Of a stretch of 64,000 bases of DNA, positions 43,012 to 53,500 are shown piece after piece. The translations under genes and the position numbers were made by a program. Position 1 is the stretch's first letter; the number at the start of each line of letters is the position of its first letter. The stretch comes from Bedellia somnulentella (Eukaryota > Arthropoda > Insecta > Lepidoptera > Bedelliidae), in NCBI GenBank assembly GCA_963576735.1, contig OY755181.1, forward strand, positions 17,063,261-17,127,260. Direction: 5' to 3'. The notes beneath the pieces were generated by a model. That model saw only the letters and a program-made list of their open reading frames with translations. It was not told the DNA's origin and searched no databases.

Positions 43012-43198
43012 ACAAGAGCTTCGAAATAGGAAATTCCGCAGCCACCCTTGGAAGTTGAGTAAGGAAAAGATTTTCAAAGAAAGGTCTCCAACCGCATCGC
43101 CAAAAAACTTCTATGAATCCCCAATACCCTTATACGCCTCTTACGATCATCCACGGATAAAAATGGAGTGGTGCTATTCTAAGCCTCACAGTCACACC
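43012..43198 (-). mobile_element. SINE-A copy, degenerate
   Basis: GAGCTTCGAAATAGGAAATT, GGTCTCCAACCGCATCGCC and GGTGCTATTCTAAGCC occur in antisense order. Confidence 0.72.
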
Positions 43199-43240
43199 TA
43201 ATTCCAATATCATCGTTTTATTATGCGTTTTTAAAGTATT

Positions 43241-43510
43241 GTATTAAAGTTTTTAAAGCTGTGTGGTGTCGGCTTAGTTAGAATAACACTACCCCATTTC
43301 TTCCGGTGGGTGTACGTAAGAAGCGACTAACGGACTTGGGACTTTTTAAGGGATTTTTGGGCGATCCGGTTGGAGACCCATCACCAACAACCTTTATTCT
43401 ACCATCTTTTCCCCACTCAACTTCCAAAAGTAGCTGAGGAATTTCTAATTTCTCAGCTCTGGCTACCCCTTTTAGGGTTTTATAGCCGTGAGTATATGTA
43501 TGTATGTATG
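43241..43510 (+). mobile_element. SINE-A copy with 12-bp target-site duplication
   Basis: Sense copy, flanked by TTTTAAAGTATT at 43229-43240 and 43511-43522. Confidence 0.88.
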
Positions 43511-43522
43511 TTTTAAAGTATT

Positions 43523-44102
43523 CTAGTCAGTTTGATACTTGATCGTAGGCAGCAAATTTAATATGATCAAGATTATCTTACATTAATTAAATAGGATACT
43601 GTTTTATTAATAGAATCGGCGCTAGTAAAACACTTAGTAAATCTTTTTAGGTAGGATAAATTTTATTAGAGTAACTATATTTTTCTATGTCGTTTATTTA
43701 TTTTTACGATATAGTTTTTAAGTACTATTGTGGTTGAATTGAAAATGCTTACTTTATTCCACACGTTTATTTTTTATAAATTTATACGTTAGTTTAAGAT
43801 TCTCAAGTACATCTCTTTTGTCAATAAAACTTTATTGGAATGTTTTTGTTTTCATTTACACTTACCCTTATTCATCATTAATATAAAAATTTGAGTCTTG
43901 TAATATTTGCACAACCGCTTTATACATGTACTAAAATAATATATTTTTTATTTCTTGTTGTCGGCTAACCTCTAAAACGGCTGGACGAATTTTGAGGCGA
44001 CTTTCAGAGAGCTGACATAGTAAAGTAACATATGCCACCTATTTCTTATACCCTTAATACCCATGGGTAGAAGAAGCGGTCTAATAGAAAAGAATAAATT
44101 TA
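43523..44102. other. Intergenic AT-rich stretch
   Basis: No gene or recognised repeat. Confidence 0.45.
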
Positions 44103-44139
44103 CGCCCGATTTCTGAATTGAGTATTCCGAAATCGGGCG
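44103..44139. mobile_element. Minimal derivative of the CGCCCGATTTC MITE
   Basis: Only the two ends remain: CGCCCGATTTCTGAATTGAG next to TATTCCGAAATCGGGCG. Compare the full copies at 20069-20221 and 52609-52744. Confidence 0.65.
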
Positions 44140-44162
44140 TTAGTCTTGTGATGGTTCTTGGC

Positions 44163-44203
44163 ATAGATGTACTAAAAACGGTTTTTTTAGTACATCTATG
44201 GTT
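44163..44203. repeat. 41-bp hairpin
   Basis: CATAGATGTACTAAAAA and its inverse TTTTTAGTACATCTATG enclose a few bases. It may be the ends of a deleted TIR element. Confidence 0.55.
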
Positions 44204-44211
44204 ACATATAC

Positions 44212-44319
44212 TCATACATACATATACTCACGGCTATAAATCCCGTAACGGGGTAGCCAGAGCTTTGGAATGAAAAATTCCTCAGCCACTTTTGGAAGTT
44301 GATTGGGAAAAGATGGTAA
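44212..44319 (-). mobile_element. SINE-A, 3' part, interrupted by a Helitron
   Basis: Antisense copy of the CGTAACGGGGT subfamily that stops at GGGAAAAGATGGTAA. The rest of the same copy resumes at 45546. Confidence 0.85.
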
Positions 44320-45545
44320 TCTATACTTATAATAAATCTGTAGAGAGGTCAATTCTGTACATGAAATATATTTTCAAAATAACTATCAGGGGATGATTAG
44401 TGATCGATACTGATGCCAAAAATGCAGTCAGTAAAATTTTTGTCTGTCTGTCTGTCTGTCGGTTTGTATGTTCCTTATGGAAACAAAAACTACTTGACGG
44501 ATTTTAACGAAACTTGGCACAATTATTCTTTATACTCCTGGGCAGGTTATAGTATACTTTTCAGCAGAGTAGAGAAGGGGAATTCAGGGAAATTTTGTAA
44601 AACGGGGAAACTTACTCAATTTTTTAAGTTTCCATCGCGTGTGCAGCCTTAATGGTTACAGTTACATAGAAATTATGTATCACGGAAATATTCTACATAA
44701 AATTGTCTAAAAAATATTCCACAACAGTATATGTCTATCTTTTATGGTTGACTCACAATAACACGTGTAACTCCTAATAGCTTAGCAGTTCGGAGCATTC
44801 TGATTATATTTGTTTAAACTTACGTTTATAATACTCTCATTCATCCCTAATTTAAAAAAGGTAACATTATTACCTATTCAATAAAAAAAAAATCATAGAA
44901 ATCGGTAGAGAAACACCGAAATTATACATGAAATAAGCCATCGCGCCCGTGACCAAAACCCAATCGTTACTAATTTACATATTACATACTAGATGGCGCC
45001 AGTAATTGCATCTTACATCACGTAATGTTTTGATTAATGATTGTCATAAATACTTCATAGCATTTTATTCCAAAATTTGCTAATAAACGGAAATACTGAA
45101 CCGTTCATAAAAGCGCATTCAAAATCACCAAACTACACTGTTCAGGGAGTGCTATAAATTTATTAAATTGAAAACATACATACATACATATACTCACGGC
45201 TATAAATCCCTAAAAGGGGTAGCCAGAGCTGAGAAATAACAAATTCCTCAGCCACTTTTGGAAATGTGAGTGGGGAAAAGATGGTAGTACAAAGGTTGTT
45301 GGTGATGGGTCTCCAACCTTCCCTTAAAAATCCCTTAAAAAGCCCCAAGTCCATTAGTCGCCTCTTACGTACACCCACCGGAAGAAATGGGGTAGTGCTA
45401 TTCTAAGCCGACACTACACAGCTAATAAATAATTAAATTGAAAACATTGCGATAAATTTCACAATGCTTGAGCAGTGACTAAAGAAAGAAACCTAAGATA
45501 TTTAAAAAACAACGCTACCCGTGCGAAGCTGGGCCGATCCACTAG
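44320..45545 (+). mobile_element. Non-autonomous Helitron inserted in a SINE-A
   Basis: It starts TCTATACTTATAATAAATCT after an A (44319) and ends CCGTGCGAAGCTGGGCCGAT...CTAG at 45542-45545 before a T, the Helitron boundary rule. It carries a (TGTC)n run near 44445 and a second SINE-A (45178-45431). No replicase is seen. Confidence 0.85.
45178..45431 (-). mobile_element. SINE-A copy inside the Helitron, 16-bp target duplication
   Basis: Antisense copy flanked by ATTAAATTGAAAACAT at 45162-45177 and 45432-45447. Confidence 0.92.
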
Positions 45546-45708
45546 TAAATAATAAATATTTTTGGTGACGGGTCTCCAACCGCATCGCCCAAAAATCACT
45601 TAAAAAGCCCCTATACCCTTAGTCGCCTCTTACGATCACCCACGGGTAGAAATGGGGTAGTGTTATTCTAAGCCGACACTACACGGCATAGCCAACACTA
45701 CACGGCAT
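45546..45708 (-). mobile_element. SINE-A, 5' part, after the Helitron
   Basis: Continues the copy at 44212-44319 from TAATAAATATTTTTGGTGAC to CGACACTACACGGC, with a tandem duplication of the 5' end (GCCAACACTACACGGC). Confidence 0.85.
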
Positions 45709-45849
45709 AATGGTGGTTCTTGGTGTGTAAACTATACCGATGAATATTATGAAGAGTAATTAAGCTATTCATCGCCACTTTAGTACATGAGTCAACTATT
45801 CAGGCTGACATAGTTGGTCTGTGACTGGTCCACCCTAGAAAAACTTATG

Positions 45850-46195
45850 AAAATCGTGGTTGCTCAGTGGATAGAGCACAGCTTATCGTCCAAACAATGA
45901 GGGTTCAAAACGCGGGTCGGGCTTACACCAATTTCTTTTCTTAAGTCATATGTGTGGTTAATTTATCATGGTTGTTAACGAGAAAACATTGCGAGGCAAT
46001 CCACATGGCTAAGTTGTACTTTGTTGTATAACAGTGTATTCGTTAAAAACGGCGATGGGTCTGCGTCTCACGTGATAGAGTACACTGTCCAAAAACGTGG
46101 GTACCCTGAACACCAGGTAGCAATGTCACGTGGTGTCAAAAGTATTTGTACCTCTGCCAACACTTACTCGGATATACGTCGTGAAAGTTTGAGTT
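45850..46195 (+). mobile_element. SINE-B, full length, tRNA-headed
   Basis: The head TGGTTGCTCAGTGGATAGAG resembles an A box and GAGGGTTCAAAACG a B box. The body includes GTGTGGTTAATTTATCATGG and CACGTGATAGAGTACACTGT. The 3' end (TTTGTACCTCTGCCAACACT...CGTGAAAG) is a worn version of the LINE-like tail. Compare the minus-strand copy at 55366-55680. Confidence 0.75.
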
Positions 46196-46309
46196 ATTGA
46201 CAAAAACAAATGAACTGAATACACCGAAATAGATTAAATAAATTAAATAACATGACTCTTTTGTGGTTTTCTCCATTCGTATAGAATACATACACAACAC
46301 ATTTACTAA

Positions 46310-46526
46310 GGGCCAGTTTTTTGATCCGTGGTTAACTCAACAATTTGTTAAATATCGTAACTATTAGTTAGATATCAGCAAAATGCATTTTTTGACCCGT
46401 GGTTAGAGTAACTAATGTCAAATATCGAACCAAAATGGATTTACGATTTGACTACTGGTTAGACATTTAACTATAGTCAATGTAACAAATGGTTATATTT
46501 TTAACTACGGATCAAAAAACTGGCCC
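46310..46526. mobile_element. PIF/Harbinger-like MITE with TAA target duplication
   Basis: GGGCCAGTTTTTTGATCCG is inverted at the right end, giving arms of about 27 bp. TAA flanks both ends (46307-46309, 46527-46529). The interior is noncoding. Confidence 0.75.
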
Positions 46527-46835
46527 TAAGATGTCAAAACTCCGAAAAAAAATTAAATTCTTCGCTAATTCTTCAAACTAGCTTTCATTGTAATTTTAGT
46601 GGGAAAAGGGTTATAAAATAAATAATTTTAATTGATTTGTCCCAAACGTTTGAAAATTTAGTTTGTGTGATTGTTTTTCTGTAACTTGAAAATTACTCAT
46701 GTAGTTGTAAAAAAATACTTAACTCCAAAATCACAACCTTCAGAAGAAACATAAAAGTGTATATCATCACGCTACATCTCATATGTGGTGAGATTTTATT
46801 TAAAAAATCTAAAATAGCAATACCCGTGTGAAGCG

Positions 46836-46839
46836 TGCT
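46836..46839 (+). mobile_element. Possible Helitron 3' end
   Basis: ACCCGTGTGAAGCGTGCTAG followed by T has the look of a Helitron terminus. The matching start was not identified. Confidence 0.35.
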
Positions 46840-46986
46840 AGTTGGTGAGAAAAGAAAACTTGGAATCCAATTGCGCGAAAACCTGCGCAGAGAAATAAAA
46901 ACTGAATGTAATACAAAATGGCATTCGCCTAATAGCTAACAAAATATTATATGAAAATTTCCACACGGTAAGTCCTCTTTAACAAC

Positions 46987-47113
46987 TGAAACGCCAAAGG
47001 AAATTACTGAAATTTTCTTCCGTTTTCAGGCCGCCCTAAAGAACGGAAGTAGAAGGTGTACTTCCGGGAAAACCTAGAAGGAGGGCAGGAAAATTTCAGT
47101 TTTGTGGGCGTTT
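46987..47113. mobile_element. Small foldback candidate
   Basis: AACGCC and CTGAAATTTTC on the left are inverted as GAAAATTTCAG and GGCGTT on the right. The inverted match is imperfect. Confidence 0.4.
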
Positions 47114-48309
47114 GTACTAAGGTACCATGAAGCTTAGAAATAGTGGTAGCCGATAATTGCAACGCTAGTTCCCGCCTAATTAATAGCGCATGCGCGACAT
47201 TTATTGATTAGTCACTTACTACGAGCGGCCATTTTTGTTTTGTTTTACTACGAGCTCATTCATTCAATGAAGTTTAAGACTTTCGAATGATTTGAAAGTA
47301 AAATAAGTTTATTTTTTTTTAATTTACAGCTTGTAATGTAACTGTACCATATAAAACTTTAATTCTATCTAATCACTTTAAACCTAAATCAAGATTTTAA
47401 ATCAAGGAATTGTCTATGTTTTCTTTTTCTTCAATAGGTTGATGAAAATCCAACAAGTGGATTTAAAAATATGCGAAGAATGCTCAGTGGAATGCTTCAA
47501 TGCGTCTTCGTCGCATGCAAGCCTGGTACAATGGATGTCTTGGAAACCTGTTTCGAACGAATTCATTTTATCGTTTCCACAGTAGAAAACAGATTTTCCA
47601 ATATTTTCTGCATTTTTACTACTTACTCTCTTTTTTACATCACTATATTACAAATAGTCTCAATTAAATAAACTGTATTTAGGTAACAAATAAAATCTGG
47701 TATGTACAGCAAGGCATATAAATATATGGGATAGTAACTTACTAATATATTTTAAAACATACTATATTAAAAACACATTTTCGATGCTTTGATGTGATAG
47801 GCAATACCTGGTAAATTAAGTTATACAAACAAAAGAGACAAAAAGTACTTTAAATACTCTTTCAACAAGAGTTTTTTATTAACTTTTCCATTTCACCATT
47901 CCTTTGGGGGTAAGAAACGCATGAGGGATCCGCCATTTTGTCCGAAATACCAGGCGCTCATAGATTTGTTGGAGCTCCAAGTAACTTAGTAGGAAGTGCA
48001 ACAAAGATGCAACGATACAAGGGAGAGAGTCGACGAATATAAGTGAAGTAATTCACACCCCACAGAATAAATTCACCCCTTGAGTTTTCTACAATACTAG
48101 CATGAGTAGGGTTAACTAGTTAATGATATGGTGCAGTTTATTTATATTACATGTGATAACACTTGTAAAATTTAACTCTACTTACGCCTCACAGTTTTTT
48201 ACTTTACGTTAAAAAATATACATAAATGACTGCAGATACATACAAATATTGCCAATGCTAAACCCAATTAAACGATTAATAGATTTATTTATAATTGATA
48301 TAATATTTG
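47114..48309. other. Intergenic stretch, no supported gene
   Basis: The longest frame here (about 66 codons from 47471) has no domain, codon pattern or splice context that I can support. Confidence 0.45.
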
Positions 48310-48537
48310 TGTAGAGTAGGCTCAGAACAGCAACAACCCATTTTTTCCCACGACGGTTGGCGTACGAGGCAACTAATGGTGTTGGTTTTTTTAATTTTGG
48401 GCGATGTGGCTGGAGACAAATTACAATTATTTTTACTATGTTCGCCCCAATATAGTTCCAAAAGTGTATGAGGATTATGACTCTGAGGCTCTGGCTTCCC
48501 CTATTTTCGTACTTACAACCGTGAGTATATGTATGTA
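48310..48537 (+). mobile_element. SINE-A copy, degenerate
   Basis: Sense copy recognisable by GTAGGCTCAGAACAGC, GGCGATGTGGCTGGAG, GAGGCTCTGGCTTCCCC and CCGTGAGTATATG. Confidence 0.72.
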
Positions 48538-48639
48538 CGAAATGAACGTTATTACTTATTTATATGTTGTCAAAATAATAACTTGTGGTACGATCGATGA
48601 TAAATTAAATAACAACCAACTCTGTTTATATTTGTGATA

Positions 48640-48690
48640 TCAATGTTGCTCTCAGTGGGAATCAAATCCACAACCTTCGGGTAAAAATAA
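48640..48690 (-). repeat. SINE-C head fragment
   Basis: GTTGCTCTCAGTGGGAATCA and ATCCACAACCTTCGGG are the reverse complement of the B-box side of the SINE at 60600-60856. Confidence 0.5.
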
Positions 48691-48834
48691 TCACCCTACC
48701 TACCTACCTATCTAAATCTGCTGCCTCACAAAGAAAATATAAAAGAAAGTTTTAGTCCCATGGATGTAGGTGTTTGGGGAGCCTCTTTATAATTATTATA
48801 TAATTACTTACCTATACTTACTTAGCTGTGTAGT

Positions 48835-48955
48835 GTCGGCTTAGAATAACACTACCCCATTTCTTCCGGTGGGTGTATGTAAGAGGCGACTAACCGTATT
48901 GGGGCTTTTAAGGGATTTTTGGGCGATGCTGTTGGAAACCCATCACCAACAACCT
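48835..48955 (+). mobile_element. SINE-A copy, 3' half missing
   Basis: Sense copy from GCTGTGTAGTGTCGGC that stops at CACCAACAACCT. Loss of the 3' half cannot come from incomplete reverse transcription, so it reflects a later deletion or recombination. Confidence 0.82.
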
Positions 48956-49186
48956 GGGTGCGCTTTTTCTTACATAACTTTATCATCGGACGTCCGAAAA
49001 TATTTCACATACCATTTCTTTTCTCACATTCATTATTCTCGTATGAGAAGGATAATGAATAAAAAAGCATGTATCTCTTTTATTCTTTTCACTTCGAACT
49101 TTCGCCTTTGAAAGAACGTTTTCAATATATTTTTCAAACAACTGTTCTGGCGATTTACAGAGCTCATCTACCCTAATTTATTTACC

Positions 49187-49418
49187 AGTGTCGGCTTAGA
49201 ATAGCACTACCCCGTTTCTTCCCGTGGGTGCACTTAAGAGGCGACTAAGGGTAATGGGGCTTTTTAATGGAATTTTGGGCGATGCGGTTGGAGACCCATC
49301 ACCAACAGCCTTTATATTCCCATCTTTTCCCCACTTAACTTCAAAAATAGGCTGACGAATTTTAAATTCCTTACACCTTCTAGGGATCTATAGCCGTGAG
49401 TATATGTATGTACATATG
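49187..49418 (+). mobile_element. SINE-A copy
   Basis: Sense copy from AGTGTCGGCTTAGAATAGC to CCGTGAGTATATG, of the CCCGTTTCTTCCCGTGGG type. Confidence 0.85.
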
Positions 49419-49454
49419 TCATGTAATATATTTGGATACAATGTTCTTTTAAGT

Positions 49455-50240
49455 CAAGTGCAGCCTTGTTGTGGCGTGGGGGCTCAGTAGCCCCGGGCTA
49501 GCCACCCGGGATGCAGCTAATGCACCGTGGTGTCGTCGCTCGCAGTACCCCTCTCATTAGGAGAGGGAACAGGGGATGCGTCGCAGATCGGAACCACAGC
49601 GACAGTTGTAGCCGTTGTTGCTGGGATCGAAGGCTTTGCCTTCACCGGCGCGGTGGGTCGCTAGGAGTCAACCTCTATAAAAAATTGGAGGATAAAAACA
49701 CGTTAAAAATCAAGGGGTGGGCTGCTCTGGTTTCCTTTCGAGGTGTAATGACGGACCAGGAGCAAGAGAGGAACTAGTGACCCTGGAAGTACAATACTTC
49801 CAGGGCCGAGGGTCTTGCCGTGGAGTAGGCTTGACCGCGGGGAGTAAACCTCTATAAAAAATAGGAAGAGGAGAAAACCTTCCCCAAAACTCTGAGGACA
49901 CCACCACGTTAAAAAATCCGTGAGGTGGTGGGCTGCGACCGGCGGGTTGTAGTCTGCTACTCCGCAAGGAGAACCTCAAGAGCGGGGGTTTGGAACTTTT
50001 GGCCCAAACGCCTGCGGTGCTGAGGTAGCACAAGGTGGAGTGGGGGGACTTCAAGTCCCCCCAAATGGACGCCGTGAGGCGTGGTGCGCGGGATTGGTGG
50101 TAGACTGCCAGGGGCGTTCCTACTAATCCCGCATCCAAGCACCTAAGATGGCCACCGAGGAATTTTAGTCAATAAGAGTCCGACATACCTTCGTTCACGG
50201 AGGGTGACGTCGGATCCATGAGGATTTCCTCATGAAAAAA
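49455..50240 (+). repeat. GC-rich segment ending in a hairpin and short A tail
   Basis: A sharply GC-richer block, 250 bases before the gene 3 start codon. It has internal near-repeats (CTCTATAAAAAAT at two places, CACGTTAAAAA at two places) and ends with CCATGAGGATTTCCTCATG, a hairpin, then an A-run. The form suggests the 3' untranslated end of a non-LTR retrotransposon of R1-like type, but no coding motif is present to prove it. Long open frames on either strand lack domain features. Confidence 0.45.
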
Positions 50241-50487
50241 ATAGGCATTAGGCGTTAATGATTTTAAGGTATTCATTTTAATCTTTTTTAATTCATCCCC
50301 CAACCAACAAGATCTGATTTGGCCAAAGGCCAACGAATTGGTCTAATCGCTGTAAGTGTCAAAGTGACGTGCTATGGAACAAATCGTTCGTTTCATTCAC
50401 ATTCCCATTCACATTCATTCATTCATTTTCATTTTCAGATTGACAAGCTGTTGGTGTTGTGTCGGCGTGTTGGAAATTTTGTTAAAT

Positions 50488-50539
50488 ATGTCTATAAATA
50501 CTGACGAAAATACGAAACCGAGAGTGCTAGTTCTAGGAG
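50488..50539 (+). CDS. Gene 3 exon 1
   Basis: ATG at 50488, MSINTDENTKPRVLVLG, donor G|GTAACA at 50540. This is the first ATG that leads into the Rossmann motif. The upstream region has (CATT)n runs and no other in-frame start. Confidence 0.85.
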
Positions 50540-53500
50540 GTAACAAAACTTTATTTACAGTACTAATATTAACACTTACTAAATCGTATCCAACAACTAT
50601 ACTTTCAGAATTAAATATGAATCATATGGTCATAACTTCGAACTTATCGTAAAACTTTTCTTTTTTTAGGTTGCGGATTTATAGGTCGTAACTTGGTGCA
50701 TCACTTGTTATCTAATGACTTGGTTAGTGGAGTTCGTGTTGTTGATAAGACGCCGCCGCAGCTGGCGTTTCTGAACAAATCTCATTCCGCAACATTCGAG
50801 GACCCCCGCGTAGAATATTGGAGCGCTAATCTCATTAATCCAGGTAAGATATCGCCGTGTGGTCGTTAATTGGTTTAGTTTGTACAGGGTTTCTTGTTCT
50901 TCATCAATAGAGTATGTATATTTAGAATAGAGCTATAGTAAGGGATATTTTATTTTAATATTGAGTGACATATTTATGTTTTTATCAGGAAATGATAAGG
51001 GTTTTGTAGTGGCTCCTTGTACATATAAACATTATTGTTGTGAGATGTGTGAGTGAGGCTGTCCGAGGGAATTGTAACTGGAACTCTGGCTACCCCTTTT
51101 TGGATTAAACTTGTGCGCATAGTTAGATATATTGTTACTATATTTATGTACATAAAAACAAAACATAAGAGTCGTAGTATTAGCTATTATTTGGTTAACT
51201 GAAGAAAGAAAAGATGGTTATTGAAGAGAGTGTAAAAGTTTTATATAGCCTAGCACAGTATATGAGGTTGCCCAGCCCTTTAGTATTGTGATAGCCCATA
51301 TAGGTCCCCACTAAGAGCCTCAAGACTACCCAGTATTGGGTGATTTGGCCCTAGTCCACCATGCTGGCCTAGTGTGGGTTGTTAGACCAAGTGCAATTTT
51401 GTCCCGTATCACCCAAAAGTTTTAAATATATTTTAGAGAAGTAAAAAGATTGTGTGCTCAAGGAGCCATCAAAAGACTGAACAAGTTATGGAATTTTAAA
51501 GATTAACTTAACATTTATTATAGTCACTAATCCCTGGATTAAAAAGTGTGTTACAAATATATTCCATCAAGAGACCAAGTGAAAAATTTACATTCTTTAC
51601 TCTCAGATGTAAAAATAGGCTTGCTATGGACCCCCCGCTAACATATTAGTTCCAGAAACACAGGTTATGTAACCCTGATTAAGACCATCACTTTTTTTAG
51701 GTTTGTGATTTACAATTTATTAGTGCCAGTCGCCTAAGGGTATGAGAATTCTTAAGTGATATTTGGGCGATGCGATGGACAACCATCATCAACAATACTT
51801 TATTTTTACCATCTTCTTCTTCTCCCAAATGTGGCTGAGGAGTTCATAGCTCTGAAGCTCTGGCTACCCCTTTTTGGGATTTATGACCGTGAGTATAATA
51901 TGTATATATGTAATTGATTAAGGTAATATTTAGTCAACAGAAGAGTAAAAGTCATATGATGAGTTATTACTAATGCACAATAATTAATACTGTCACAGAT
52001 GAAATAAAAAGATACAACTGTTTACATACTAACATATTCTCTTTCATAAATATAATTTTGCACTCAGAAAAATTGATCAGAAAATGCTATTGAAGTAGGG
52101 CAAATATGGTGACATAATAGGTAGAGAGTGATAAATTGAATAAATTATAGCCATATTAATATTAAGTCCAAAAAGGGGTAGCAACACCTTCAGAATAAAA
52201 AAAAACTTCAATCACTTTTGGAGGTTGTGGGTAAAGTTTGTAAAATAAAAGGTGGTTGGTGATGAGTCTACCACACATTACCTAACATATAACATAAAAC
52301 ATAACATAAACATTCACGCCATTTATCCCCGAAGGGGTTGGCAGAGGTACCAATACTTCTGAACTCACATAGCAGCGCCATCTAGTGACCAGAGAAGATA
52401 CCCACGTTTTGCTTAGACAGTGTACTCACGTGATAGGGGGCAGGCCTATCGCCGATTACCTAACAATCATTTAAAAAGAGCAAATACCCTTAGCCTCATA
52501 GGACACCCATAAGAAGAAATTGGTTAGTGGTATTCTCAGCCAACGCTCATCTCTCTACAATCATCTCAATACCACTTGAAGCTCTCCCACAGATATAAGA
52601 TGGTTTAAGCCCGATTTCTGAATTGAGTATTCAAGCTGAGAACGACTTAAGTATTGTTTTGTCTCGTTCAGTTGTTAAGATTTCAATGCGACAGAACAAT
52701 ACTTAAGTTGTTCTCAGCTGGAATTCTCAATTCAGAAATCGGACCTTAGAGTAGTCCTACTTTAACATACATGGCACAAAGAAACTCCCATCATTAATCC
52801 CAATTTTCCTGCAAAAACATTTTAATATAATAGTAAATTGAGATCAGATTTGAGAGAGACAGATTGAGATTTCAAGTATGGCGTTTATTTTATTCTACCA
52901 ATTCGGTATGCAAAGTTTTACTAAAGTGATGCTGATTACAAAACCATTTCGAGATATTATGGTTATAAACAATATTTTCTTGAAATTATATCAATTGAAG
53001 CTAAGATGACTGTTATTTTATCAAAAAACTGTAACAGTGTTTGACCTTCAATGTTGTTTCAAAGACATACGGTTTTAAAATAAATAAAATAAAAATGCTT
53101 TATTTACGAAAACAAGAGTTTTAACAACAGTTTTGTTTTGCAGTTTATTAATAAAATAATAATAATATATTAAATAATATAATTAATAAAATATCGAAAA
53201 TCATAGGTTTGTTTAGTATAATATCGTAATAATTTCATTTGAAATCACAAATTCGTGATATGCTTTGCAATGGGCAACATTTTTATAAAACATTTCGCTT
53301 CATTTGCATGTCGGTACTTGATTTTATCGATCGATGACGTCATTAAGTACAAAAGTTGAAAAATCTTTAAAAAATCATAACTTTACAATTGCTCATTTTA
53401 AATGGAAAATATTCAAATTGGTCTTTTATTTTCGTGTTTACTATCGAATAAAAATATTTAATAAATACCAAAAAAAAACTTTGCATACCGAATTCGAACT

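Noticed and set aside
47471..47671. 66-codon frame considered as a small gene
   Set aside because: It has a hydrophobic C-terminus but no signal peptide, promoter or homologue that I can support.
49710..50138. 142-codon frame on the minus strand in the GC-rich block
   Set aside because: Long frames are expected by chance in GC-rich DNA. It has no domain or splice context.
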